Assembly (NCBI GenBank): GCA_037389465.1
Contig: JAZARR010000013.1
Coordinates: forward strand, 32,650-96,649
DNA from: Baylisascaris procyonis
Lineage: Eukaryota; Nematoda; Chromadorea; Rhabditida; Ascarididae
Direction of reading: 5' to 3'
Length of the DNA stretch: 64,000 nucleotides
Shown: one piece after another, positions 11,401 to 24,000 of the stretch
Numbering within the stretch: the stretch's first letter is position 1
Layout: every line of letters begins with the position of its first letter
Program-made: the position numbers and the translations under genes
The notes under the pieces: model-generated
Seen by the model: only the letters and a program-made list of their open reading frames with translations
What the model was told of the DNA's origin: nothing
Database searches by the model: none

Positions 11401-14400
11401 TTCGATAAGCCATGCAAATAGCGTCGGCAAAGGACACAAACCTATAAGTTGGTCCTTGCAGGGTGAGTACTGTACCATCGAACTACTGTGGACACCTTCA
11501 CTGGGCATTATTTTTTGCTTGGATCCCAATAAAGCCAATCAAAACGATAGGAATGATGTTAAATGAGATACAAATATTTGGTTGATCTATTTATATAAAA
11601 ACCAAGTTGGTTGTAAAAAAATGTTAACCATATCTTTTTCTTCCTCGCATAATCCGATGTAGTTCCGTGGGTGTCCATTTCTTTTGCCATCCGACACCGA
11701 CATCTTTTCCGGATTTTACATATATCTCCAATAGTTTTATGTAGCGATCCCCCTCACTCGGTCTTCGATGTATCAATTCGTATTTATTTTTTTCCATTGA
11801 AACAATGACTAAATCAATGAATACAAATAAAAAGTTGTTACGATAATAAGTGTGGGCATTCCGATGATTACTTTATTCAGCGTGAAATAAAAAATCTCTT
11901 TGAGAGTCGAATAATATAAACGGTGAAGAATGTGAGGAAATAGCTGTAATTTTGCAAAATATTCACATGATTTGTCAAGCATAAACTTAGACTGATAAAG
12001 TTCACGCTTCCCCCACCCTCCCACCCCCCCCCCTCCCTTCCACTATTTTATGAAGTCCTTCTTCGTTAGGAAAGAAGAAAAGGGAAAGGTTGGGCAAATG
12101 AAAATTGTATTTTTCTAGCTTAAGTGTACCTATCCTAAGTGAAGTGATGCTAACTGCACGTTTAATAAAGCAGCGTTTCCATAGAAATTTACATGGAATA
12201 TAAAGAAGCAGCATGAAAATATATAGAAATACTCAAAAGGTGGATATACGAATGCTTTTGTGAAATTCTCAAAAAATTTATGACAAATGTTACAGAAATT
12301 ATTGGTACTTACGTCATCATAGACCAGTTTTAGGTGAGTTCAATTATGAACACATGTATTTGCAATAACGACGACCAATGTAATAATATTACCTCGTTAG
12401 AGCCATTTACCGAGTTAACTACAACTCTGTTTGAAAACATTCAGTTCGATGAATTAGCACATTTCAGGTAAGGCAGTTTTATGTATTTATTTATTTATTT
12501 TCTTGTTCATTTATTCACTAATGTTTTATTTGTTCGTCTATAAAACATTTACCTTCTTATTTAATTACCTGTTTGTCTGTTTACTTGCCAATGTTTAGCT
12601 CTTTGCAGATTGGTTTATCTGCTTTTGTTTTGCTTTCAGTCTTTTCTCGTCCATTTTTTCATTACCTTTTTCCATTCTTTATCATCATCTGCATTTATCA
12701 CATATGAGACAGGTGGGATGCCGCCACACATTTCTTGTAAATGGATAGCTTCACGTTCAGTAAAATCAACCAAAATCGCATCAAGATGAAGGTTGGATGA
12801 ACTCCAACTCCGTCGGATCCTGATCGCAACCGGGGCTTGAAATGTGTTTCTTCCAACGACCATATCCAGGAGTGATGTTAAATCCGGCTGGATTCTGGTT
12901 TGATCTGAACGGAAATTGGGGCTGGGTTTAATTAATATTCATATATGGTTAATGGTTAAATCTGATCCCGGTCCTAATCCATTGCTCAATATAACTCGGA
13001 CCCGCATTACATTTAACTTAGACCCTAGTAAATCTTTCATCGATCTAATTTAGTTTCTTGCACTTTCATTTTTTCTTCGAGAGGAATCTATTTGTAAAGA
13101 ATAAAAACATAATAACTCTGAAGGGACTAAACTGCTGGTTAAAAATATTACATCAAAAAGTATGATATGACTTCATTAGTTAATTGCTTCCCGGTTTTTC
13201 GCATGCTAAAAGGGTTGGTTATACGGCATAGGGCTTCACCAAGGCTATAAAATAACCCGAGACCTTGTTGAATTAATCGAACACCTTATAAATTACTTTA
13301 TCTAAAATTGTACATTCCCTACTCTAGGTGTTAATAATTGTTATAACGGTGCATCGATCATTGCACTAAAAATTCCGTTGGAAAATGATTTTAAAAAATG
13401 ATGTTTTAACAAGAATTGCTCAAACACAATCGTATTGGTCGTTAGAATCGAATTAATAAGAATTGAATTCATAGCTCCCAGTTATTTCTTTTATAAATAA
13501 TTGAACCTCTTCCTTGGTATAGGTAAACATCGCATTCTTGTGTTCACTAAGGCAATCGCTGTCTTCAGTGATGAATGCATGAAGGAGAGGAGATGATCGG
13601 ATATGCTAAAGCCTCAAATGAAGCACACGGAAAGCTTTTGCAAGATTGGGTACAGTTATAAGGAATTAAAGAATTGCGGCAAAACTCATAATCAGAAGAA
13701 GTCGGTATCAAGGCCATTCTCCTAAATTTTTTCTGCATCAGCTAGTGCCTAACATTTCGTGCCCAGGGTTTCAAATAGAGCGAACAATTATCTTAAAGGA
13801 AAAAAGGTGCTATTTCCAATGAAACAAAGATAACTTAATGTGGTGGCAAATGAAAATTTTACCAAAATAGGGCACTGGAAACAGATCTTCTGCTTTCTGG
13901 TTACATCGCGAGTAATCTTGGTTTGGAGACTCCTCCCCCCCCCCCCCTCTTCCCCACCTTCCGGTTCCCTGAATGATATTCGGCAGTTTCCACTTTTGGA
14001 CGTTTGGCAGCGATCTAGTATAGATGGCTTGGTCATGCAAAAAGTTTTTGCTCACTATTCCGAACCACTTATACTAAGGTCATTTCGGCAATTTAAATTT
14101 GGCCAAAATGTGAGTTTTTAAGATTTCAATAAACTCTTATTTCCCCCTTTCTCGTATTACGTGAATGCTTCATGATGACCAATTTTTCTGATAGTCTTTC
14201 TAAGAGACAATCTTTTTTATTTCCGCAAACTGCCTTAACGTCCTAATAATTAGGGAATTGATTAAAAGTGAGGTTTAACCTTCCGATATCATATGCGTCA
14301 TTCTTTGCATTGCATATTATGGCCACAATTAAAAGAATAGATGACATCCCTTCGAAATGTCTATGAAGTGTGTCTGAAATGATATCTCAACAAAATTTTA

Positions 14401-15731
14401 TCTTAAGCTTGTTGTACTTTCACTTGGGATTCTGCACAATAATACATTTTCTTCGGCCAATTCTTTCAAGTTTTTTTGAATGATCCACATCTGCACATAA
14501 CAGTTTCCTGCAAGTTCAGCCTTATGAATTTTGCAGCCATCTTTCTTTCAATTGTTTCCTAGTTCTCTTTGATCCGATGTTTTGCTTCATTCTCAGTATC
14601 GATTATAGGTAATAGCTGGACATCATCAACGAACGTCAAAATTTGACCATATAATGCTAGACTGACTAGATCGGAGGCCATTTGCATGAATTGCTATCAC
14701 AGAATTACTGTCTTATCTGGAATCACCTTAGAATAATGAGTAAAAGATTATAAGAAATCATTTGTTTATACACAAAACTGCCAAGTTATAGAGACCTTTC
14801 AACTTTTTAAGGCTAACTTTAAGACCTCCACTTGCCCCACACATGATTATCACTGCAATTAGAGTTAACTTGAAGTGGCACGTTTCATTGAAATGAGAGA
14901 TAATTTTATTAATTGGAGTAAAACATGGCTAACGTTATTTCTCATTAATCTTTTACAGCAAAAAAAGTGAATTGCTTCAAAATATATAAAAAAAATTGAA
15001 TTTTTTCTTACTGGATATCAGTTATTTAACTCACGAGCTCATCTTTTCTCCTTCTCTCCCTCTCTCCCATCCCCCTCCCCAAATTTTTATGCTAGTTTAT
15101 TTCTCCCAATTCAATAGTTTGTAATAAAAATTTTTTCAGATATTATTTACCCAACGATCCGTTGTTGAAAGAAGTTGAGGCAAGCGATGAGGCAATAACG
15201 ACGAGCAACGAAGAATACTTTTTAATTCGTGTATACAATAATCGTTACTTACAATTTCCGTCTCGCAGTCATTCACTTCGATATTGTTTTGCAATTCTCA
15301 TTTCAGCTTTCCTCCTCTCTTTATCAAGGTTCATCATCTGCTGAATAACGCCGATCTTTGATGTTATATAATACCGTAAGAGCTTCACTGTCATATAATA
15401 CCGTTCGATCCTCAATATCCTACATTACCATAGTCTTAGTCTCAGTTGATTTTTTTTGCTTTTTCTTGCTCATTATATCAAAAGATTATCGTTTATTCTC
15501 CCAACAAATCCTGCAAATCGATTTCTTCACCTTCATAGTTGAAAATCGCCTTTTTGCTTAGCATAAAATCTGATAGAAGCGAATTTCTTAATGCTAAAGG
15601 AGAGGTGGAAGGTGAAAAGGCTAATGAAGATTGTTTATTTCGTTGCTTATTCAGAAGAATGCAATTTCATCGCATTCATTCACAGTCGTTCATCGAAGAA
15701 GTGTTTTTAATTAAGGTGGAAAATTACGCAT

Positions 15732-15813
<82 letters not shown>

Positions 15814-15916
15814 GTAGCGTCGTGTGTTTTGTGTTTTTGAAAAACTTTTGAACTCTGCCGTTTTTTAAAAAAGTTTGTAGTATAAACAATGGAAGTTGGT
15901 GGCAAGAGGAACGTAG
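8473..15916 (+). CDS. Small secreted protein of unknown family (five-exon model)
   Basis: Proposed exons are 8473-8582, 9232-9275, 10652-10736, 15140-15230 and 15881-15916. They join in phase to 121 residues plus stop. The N-terminus MLLITLLLTLIGECINA is a convincing signal peptide, so the product should enter the secretory pathway. The second exon, only 44 bases, encodes TPLTCFGNSCYM with two close cysteines. Later exons are charged (AVLFEVPLEERLNYAR, then KEVEASDEA). Donors at exons 1-4 (gtataa, gtaagt, gtaagc, gtatac) and acceptors at exons 2, 4 and 5 are good; the exon 3 acceptor (TTTTACGAG) is weaker. The 3' end is uncertain: an alternative path through 15896-15975 and 16200-16253 would replace the tail. 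A second strong donor (ATTG|gtgagt) lies inside exon 1. I do not recognise the family and assign no function. Support is the consistent phase and the signal peptide, without homology. Confidence 0.45.
11038..11079. repeat. 21-bp perfect tandem duplication
   Basis: A 21-base unit containing GAAGAGATGCTCAGT occurs twice head to tail with almost no divergence. It lies in the large third intron of the secreted-protein model. It looks like a recent replication-slippage event. Confidence 0.85.
12009..12040. repeat. C-rich homopolymer tract
   Basis: A run of C with a few T and A interruptions stands in AT-rich DNA. Similar tracts occur at 13932-13950, 26079-26130 and, as G, at 29060-29076. They are simple-sequence DNA without coding potential. 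Confidence 0.8.
15734..15810. repeat. (TA)n microsatellite
   Basis: An AT-dinucleotide run of about 77 bases, with two small interruptions, sits in the last intron of the secreted-protein model, shortly before its final acceptor at 15879-15880. Short open frames over it (poly YI) are artefacts of the repeat. Confidence 0.9.
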
Positions 15917-16225
15917 GTTTGGCTTCACAAGGATCGGTCACTGAGAAAAGGAGAAAACCGGAATGTGAAGATGAGGTAGGCGAGGTCTTTGTAATCTACT
16001 TTTAACCGATAATATTAATTATATTCACATTGCCGCTAGCTATAGTTCGCTTTACGACTTCAGTTGTATTTCTTCATTCTACTCCTCGTCTTTTACGTTT
16101 CCAGGTCTTCTTTTCTACTTCTATCTGTCTCCTTATTACGCTGCCCTTTACATTGTTCTGTTTCACTAACATTACAACTTTTCATCATTTAACTAACAGG
16201 GTTATGCGTATCGTTCTGATGATGG

Positions 16226-16287
16226 CCCGCGCATAACTCCGGTGCACACGTAAACGAATAAGGGCCGAAACGTGTACACCTTTCAGG
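16226..16287. repeat. Imperfect inverted repeat around GGTGCACACGT / ACGTGTACACC
   Basis: GGTGCACACGT at about 16241 is followed by a roughly 18-base spacer holding GGGCCGAAA, then by ACGTGTACACC. The arms pair over 11 positions with one mismatch. It overlaps the end of a frame (DDGPRITPVHT then stop) that could be an alternative last exon of the upstream gene or the tail of an old element. The same GCCGAAAC word recurs at about 22169, 27227 and 36659. Confidence 0.45.
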
Positions 16288-16423
16288 TCTTTGTTCTTTT
16301 CTTAGGATATTTTTTACAAATACGATCTATTTTCACTATCTTCTTGTTCATTTTTATATTTTATTTTGCATTCATAGTTCTTAAGTAATCTCATGTTTTC
16401 AATTAATGGTGCACTCATGGGTT

Positions 16424-16425
<2 letters not shown>

Positions 16426-16495
<70 letters not shown>
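16426..16495. repeat. (AT)n microsatellite
   Basis: An uninterrupted AT-dinucleotide run of about 70 bases. It is the second long AT repeat within 700 bases and is free of other signals. Confidence 0.95.
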
Positions 16496-16501
<6 letters not shown>

Positions 16502-17929
16502 GGAAATCAAATATTTTTATTGTACTGAAATCATATCTGAAATTTTGTAAATTTTTTTTTCTATTTTTGAATTATCATTCAATAAAAGTACACCCCCTCC
16601 CCTTCATTTTATATTACAGCAATCATAGAATGGAAAACAATTTTTGATCATTTGGTGAATGAATTAGATCTTTGCACTTTTTGCTAAGTGATTTGCCAAC
16701 ATTTCGAATTTCGAAATTCTGCACATACCATTTGTGATAAGAAAACAAACGTATGTAAAAAATTCTTATCAAAATTTTACCTATAGTGATAGTGAATTTT
16801 CGATTTATTGATTATGTTATCATTGATATGAAGCAATTAAATTTCGGAATTACTAGTAAAAATTTTATGATTTGTTCACATATACATGAGGCTATTACTA
16901 CAGTACCTTGCTATAAGTAATTATGATATCAATGAAATTGATTAGCTTATTTAGGTTTTATTTTTCCATACTAATCTGAAAATGAATTCTTAATTTTAAA
17001 GTTCTTCTCGCTTTTGGGATATCTCTTCGAGAAAATTAAAATAAGATGAGGTGAGCTATGGAGAGCATATCAGCCTTTTGTTCACCGATTCTGTTATCAC
17101 TGCTAAATCCAGCATTCCGACGATATCAAAAAAAAAAACTTGCAAAAGTATGAAATAAACTGACACGTTTTTTCTTAATACTCGAAAAAAAAATTTAATC
17201 TAATAATGTTCTAATAATTTTTGATCACGATCAAATTCGATCCACTAATGCTCATTTCGTTTCGAGTTCCAAGCAGAATATGTCGGAGATTGTGGATTTG
17301 TTGACTTATAAAAACTCGATAGAGTTTACAAATTTCTAACCTAGCCGCTAAAGGCATTAAATGAGTTATCCATTATTTCGATTGTGATCGAATATTTATG
17401 ATAAGTGTATGTAATGTTGGATATCTACTCTCGGAACGAATATTTTCATAGTTCTATGTGAATATGTGATATGTGTGATAATATTTGTGCTGAATAACCA
17501 TCCACTTCATATGTATATTCCTCTGTTCTTTACAATCCATCTCACATTGTCGACACTCATCCATTTCTCAAAGATGAGGGATGAGGGGAGGAGGAAGATG
17601 GGAACGGGTTAAGAAGGAATGAATTTTGGGGAAGAATTGGAGAATGAAAGAAATAAAGACAAGTAGGGGAACATAACAAAAGAGCATGCAAGCGCACACT
17701 GTGACTTCTTTCCACTTTAACAAGTTACCACATAAAAATTAAATATGCTGAATAATGCACCCATATTTAATCAACCCGTCCGCTCACACAATTCTCCCAT
17801 GAACTGTTCTTTTTTTTGTAATGTAATCAGTGTAAAATGCATGTAAATTTTTAGCATCTTCAAATGTCGACGAAGGTTTAGGGAGTATCAATGTACAGGG
17901 CTCCTATCATGAGATTGCCGCACCAGCAA

Positions 17930-17955
17930 ACAGACAGACAGACAGACAGACAGAC
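17930..17955. repeat. (ACAG)n microsatellite
   Basis: Six or more ACAG units occur in a row. A looser relative made of ACAGACAAACGA-type units lies at 30183-30212. Both are simple-sequence DNA. Confidence 0.85.
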
Positions 17956-18869
17956 TGATGCACGTAGAAGTTCATGGACAGAGTGTCGTCACAATGCACT
18001 TTTCCAAAGTTGATTTATAAAAGTGCATAGAATCGCAAATTTTGCGCTCGTGTTTGCCTACAAAACTCCGTCGAAACATATCAACTATTATGTTGTATCA
18101 ATGCAAAATGACTCTATTGATAGAAATGCTCTATTAGATGAATTATTCATAAATTTTTGTGAAGAAAAATTTTCACTGCATTTTTTTACGATAGAAAATA
18201 TTTCTCGTCGAGTAAAGTCATACAAAACATCGTTTTTAAAATTTCTTTTTCATCAGGAAAAAATTTTATCATCTGTTTCATTTTTCGAAAAAATTTTAAT
18301 GATTAAGGAGATTCTCAGGGACGAGTTTTCCAAATTTCCATTTATTTTTAACTTTTATTTATATTTACATATGTGTTGAATATCGCTTATTTTTGCTTTT
18401 TAATGCTTTAACGTTGTATCTTATCATTATTAACGGGTATTAATAAATTGCATTGTTAAATACTTGTATTGGTATATAGTGATTTTGCTGGAAACTGAGT
18501 TGTATATTATTTGCGATGAGCATATAGATATCATTAAAAAATATTTCACCCAAACGGTAGACCTCGTCACGTGGATAATTCACCTCGAAAAATATCGTCC
18601 TATATTATGCACTACATTCGTCACAATGAAATGATGAGTACGAGCCATAATTATCTCAGATAAGATGATGGGAAAATATTTTCTCGTTCGTATGATCCAG
18701 ATGACGCATACACAGGCAATATTTTTGAAACTCAATCGATTCAAGCATCAAGCTGGAATCTTCAGGGTTTCAGGTTCGGACCCTATAGTGGACAAATATT
18801 TCCACTTGTTGCCTTATATCTTAAATGACTGTTTCGAATCAGATCAATATACGGTATGGCTCACGAATC

Positions 18870-18921
18870 TTGGCCACAAATAAAAATATGGGATATTGGC
18901 CACAAATAAAAATATGAGATA
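18870..18921. repeat. 26-bp tandem duplication
   Basis: A 26-base unit beginning TTGGCCACAAATAAAAATATG is present twice in tandem, differing at one base near its end. It lies in intergenic DNA. Confidence 0.85.
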
Positions 18922-21067
18922 AAGAGGCCTGAATTTACTATGGTATGCTCTTTCGTGGGAACCAAATAGGAATATGTGTTGTTATTTTTCTTGAGAAGGC
19001 GCTCTTGGCCGATTACTCGGAAAATCATAAACGGTTAGTTGATTATATAAGTCGCTTTCCCATCCTTAACTTGGGAATTTTTTATCTGCTAGCAAAGTGG
19101 ATGCGAAAATTCTCACCTTTTGTGTGATATTATTATTTTACTCAAAAATTTCTATCTCAAAAGAATGTATAAACAAATGCGCAATACAGCTTTATTGGCG
19201 AATGGGCATTAATATGAATCAAACAATGCACTAAAGTATCTACAAGCTGTAGAATCCGAAGAAGCCGTCTTTACGGACCTTCGTTCCCGTTCGAGCTGTG
19301 AGTGTCCAGAACGCTGGAAGGATGAAGGGAGGAGGAAGAGAATTGGTTTGAGGTATATATAAAATGCCAAAAACATCTCGCAAATTCTACTGTAATAAAC
19401 TCACATCAAGATACATAACACTTGCGAACTCATCCAACACAATGTATGTGCTTCCTAATATCGATAATAATGAAACAGCTCAATTTCTCTTGGTTTTTGA
19501 CGCCTTTCTAGCGCTGTCAGCATGCACTTTTAGTGATCAACTTACCAATTCGGCTACGTCAGAATCTTAGAAGCGGCATGGCACTGCTGTCTCGCTTCTC
19601 CCGGTTTCGATTTCCTTAAACTAATCATCATCCAGAGGACATCTATATTTACATGGGTGTTAAGGTGCGGCAAGTGTGGAACTATGTGCCGAAGTAGACG
19701 GCTGATAGCGGGGTTCCGTGAATATGAGATTATGAAGGCTCAGATGTCAGGAAAATTTTCAGCGAATTTTGCTATTCGAAAATTTTTTTTTTTTCTAGAA
19801 CTTTTAAAACGTCAGCCTCTGAAGAGAGGGAGGGTTCATATCATGAACAAATCCTATATTTTTGAATTTTTAAATGAACATGAATAGAAAAATTTGATTT
19901 AATTCTTTCAAACCAATTTAAGTGAATAAAAATTAAAACTGGGAACACGTTCACTAGTAAAATTAAGCGAAAATTCGATAAAATAGCTACGTCAAATGAC
20001 GTCGTCGATAGTGCTGTAATCTTAATTGGTTATGCGATATTTTAAAAATGAAAAACAACACTGAAGTAAAATCAATCCAAAAAATGATTTCCCCACAAAA
20101 ACCATCAACGTAAAAAGGAAAATTTATTTATGCAAAATGATCAATTGAATGAAAGGATATACTTGTAAAATTAAAATAAAAAATTTGAATGCGTAAATGT
20201 GCAAATCGAGAGTAGCGACATATTTCTGTCCCATAAAAGGGCATTACAATTTAAAAATTCATTTACTCAAAATGGACATTCGAAATAATGAGCATTTAAT
20301 TGAAAAAATAAAAAAAAAAACATCTAGAACGTATGATATTATCCACTTTTGAATATATATTGAACACTTTTATTTTGAGGGAAAAGAATCAATAATAATT
20401 GTGCCATTAATTCTTAGGTGAATATTTAGGCGAAACTTTTACGAAATAAAAATTTAAAAGATGTGTTTAATCGATTTTTGCAAATTTTATATAATGATAA
20501 AAAAAACGTTAATGCCACATCGCAAATAAAAATTTATCGAATATTTTTCGAAAAAATCGCAGAAAATAATGAATAAATGAAGTATCATTTTCTATCAATT
20601 GAAGCTATCGATGAGTCTCGAAAGAGAATGATGAATGAGAGGAATTATTATAAATTCAATTATGCAAGAATATTTTGAAGAAAGATGAATTGAAAATTGC
20701 GAAGAAGTTTCCATGTTTACAGCAGCTGAAAAAAAAAAAGGAAATTTTATAACATTTTATTTAATAAAAGAAATGAAACAAGCAAATAAAAATAAAGTGC
20801 TCACTGTTTTCCATATTATTGATCAAACACTCTAATTGAAGATAACTGATTTCAATTACTCTCATTTATTGTTTAGATTCGGATCATATCATAAACTCTG
20901 ATGATTATTTATGGATTAAGACAACTAGTCAATTATTGTAGGAAATATAATCAACGTCAATTGGCGATCATTGGAATGATATTTTCGGTTGGCAATCTGT
21001 CATAAAAAGGCTTTAAATATATTCTAAAAATTCCAAATTTCCTTGGAACTGTTAAATATTAAAGCGA

Positions 21068-24000
21068 TCAACAAACAGTGAAACTATCACCTTCAATTTG
21101 ATAATTAAAATTTTTATAGACTATCACATTTTCACGACGACGTTTTGAAGTATCCTCATAGATCCGCCGTACGATAGGCGGTACTATCGTCGATGATGCA
21201 GCCGCTAAACGTAATTGCTCGAAATAATCCCATTGTGCTTCACCTAAATAGTGAAACATCGAACCATCCATATCACGTGATTCGAGATCTCTAAAATTGT
21301 TTTGCATATTATGTAAATATTCAAATAAACGCTAAATGAGCACAGTAAATCGGCAAAGAAAAATTGAGTAATTTTTATGAGTCAAAATTAATCGTTTTTT
21401 TTTCTAATGAAAATTTATAAAAAATAAAGAGTCGTAAACAAAAAATCAGTGAAATAGAGGCATTACAAGTTCAGTATATATAGGCAATAAATATAGAGGC
21501 AATAAATATAATCCAAATGGAATAATAAAATACTTTACAAAAACAATTCATATATGGGAATGAATAAAGAGGAGAAAGATGAAACTCCAAAATGTGAGAG
21601 AGGGTATTGACAAAAATTTTCGCATTATTTCGGTCAGAATTAAATATATACAGGTGGAAATAGAAGGAAACGTTGAGAGCATTTTATTCAAAAGAGAAAA
21701 CTTTGAAGGGTAAAATGATTCATCAATCTATGACGATTATCTTCTTGCAGCTGTATGTTGCGTTAATTAACACAGACAATATCGCTTCATTTGCATATTT
21801 AATACCGAGAGTTCAAATCTTTCATCATTCACTTAGTGTCGCGTTAAACGAACGAAAATAGGCAGTGGTCTTAACATCTTTTCAATACTTACTACTAGTA
21901 AACTGCAGTAAAAGTAAACCGCATCAACTGCACTACGACTTAGCATTTCAAGTGAACACTTTTATAGATAAATAAATTCCACCTGTACGAATTATTATTG
22001 AAAACAAAAAGGTGCACGATTAATAGAGATGAATATCCACGTAACGATCAATCTCTAGGCAATGATAAGCATAATGACCCCTGACACCCTAATAATGATC
22101 TATCTGATGGCTGCATAGACAAACCACTCGAATTATTGGCCATTACCAGCAGAATAATTCACTAAATGAGCCGAAACATCCAAGTTCTTATATAAGTTCA
22201 CCGATTGCTTTGGAACTTAAGTAAGGAAAAAGGATTCCTATTTCTTGCTAATCCTCTAGCAAAATGGCAGATCCAAATAGACAAGCCATAGTATAGAAGG
22301 CGCATTTGGCATGGATGAATTTCTGCTGACTTCATAGGTGAGTATAGGTGAAGGGCAGTAGAACATATATGTGGTAGAGATTGTTGTTTAAATGTTATAC
22401 AGACAATTTTTTTCATTTGTAGAGAGTGGAAAAATGGAAGTAAAGAAGGGTAAATTAAATAATTAAAAATTTATTCAAAAAGAAGATGCATACAATAGTC
22501 GTTGATTTTCCCACTCGTTGATTTGTTGTTGGGTAACTTGAGCATTCCCACTGATCATTGCTAAAGCAAATTTGATTTGATATTCGAATAATGTGAACGG
22601 AAGAACGCTTGTATTGAGACCGATAAAGAATAACGAAGTTGGATAGAGAATATGCGAAACATGTAGAAATGTCGGTGACAGCATTTTTCCATTAAATCGT
22701 AGTTTTATTAGATCACCGAGAAAGTCACAACTATAGAGATAACCGGTAGAGAAAATAACCGAATCCACCCGAATGATGTTATCGTCTTCCAGATACAATT
22801 GATCCATGTTGAAATGTTTAACGGCATTACATTGTATGATATTTGTCGGTAGAACACATCTCAATGGTTCCTTATTACTGAGAAGATAAACCTGAAAATG
22901 TTGGTTTTTTTAAATAAACCTAAAAATATTCTAATCTTGAAGGTAATATTCGAAAATGGAATCCCCATAAGATAGAAAGAAATAAAATAAGTGAACCTAA
23001 TAAATTAACGATAAAATTCTACTCAGAGATTTAAATGACTGGAATGGATGAAAAAAATGAGGTTAAAAATTTTTTGGCTAATAGCCAATATTTCAAGAGT
23101 GATTCACATTTCATTTAACTTGAAATAAATTGCAGTGTGACTTAAAAATTAAAATTAATGACATACCCATATAACTCACTAAAATTACTCTTAATTATAG
23201 TACGATTGGTGGACTGATCTAATAACAACAATTTTCGAGCGAATATTAGAAACAATTGCACAAAAAAAACTCCTTTGCTTTTACACTCATAGCAGTCCGG
23301 AACGATCTTCCACAATGATTGGTTCTGAACTGATGAACTCATCCCATTCACTAATAACGTTGCGGTCATGAATATCTTAGCAGAACACTTAAGATACTTC
23401 AAATTGATCTAGGCCACAGTTTAAGTTGGCCATGACTCTACTTTTAATTGGCCTAGGTCTTAGCTTTATTCATGAATATGCATAGAATGCTTTATTCTTA
23501 TACTCCAGCTTCCACTGCAATATTTGAACGCCTTCATATTCCTTTCTGTGCCAATATGCATGAAATAAATTGCAGTGCATATTCTCTAGGCTTATCAAAT
23601 CAACAAAATATAAAAAAATGCAGCAAATATAAATGCTTAAATGCAATAAGTGTTCATAAATTGGCATTCAACTCGCTTATAGCAAAGGTTGGAAACACCA
23701 ATCATTGTTTCGCTATAAATTTTCTAAAGAATTTCGAAAGGTGATGTGAAGGTAACTTCAGAAGATAACAAAATTTAAAGGTACGATATAACGCCACAGC
23801 AATATTTGATTATAAGAAAGGATGCAATACATTTATTCAGAAGTGAATAGCATTGTTGTAAACTTATTCAAAATAAATAAGCATATACCTCAAGAACATG
23901 AACATTTGGAAGGAAATTCAACCATGAAAGTGCGATACCTTTTCAGCGACATCGGCAAGTTGCAACGCTATATCGATACCTGATGGTCCTGCACCAATAA

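Larger units (their letters stand above)
16500..21060. other. Intergenic stretch without a recognised gene
   Basis: This is AT-rich DNA between the secreted-protein model and the 3' end of the monooxygenase. It holds an (ACAG)n tract, a 26-base tandem duplication and several short open frames. The longest frame, 118 codons at 18023-18379 on the plus strand, is rich in F, I, K and S and matches nothing I know. No exon chain is defensible. Confidence 0.6.

Noticed and set aside
12636..12863. 75-codon minus-strand frame
   Set aside because: It lies in the large intron of the secreted-protein model; no homology is recognised and no splice partners are visible.
15539..15941. Frames rich in Tyr-Ile on both strands
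   Set aside because: They are translations of the (TA)n microsatellite.
18023..18379. 118-codon plus-strand open frame
   Set aside because: Its composition is that of AT-rich chance sequence (F, I, K, S). There is no motif, no clear splice context and no neighbour that fits.
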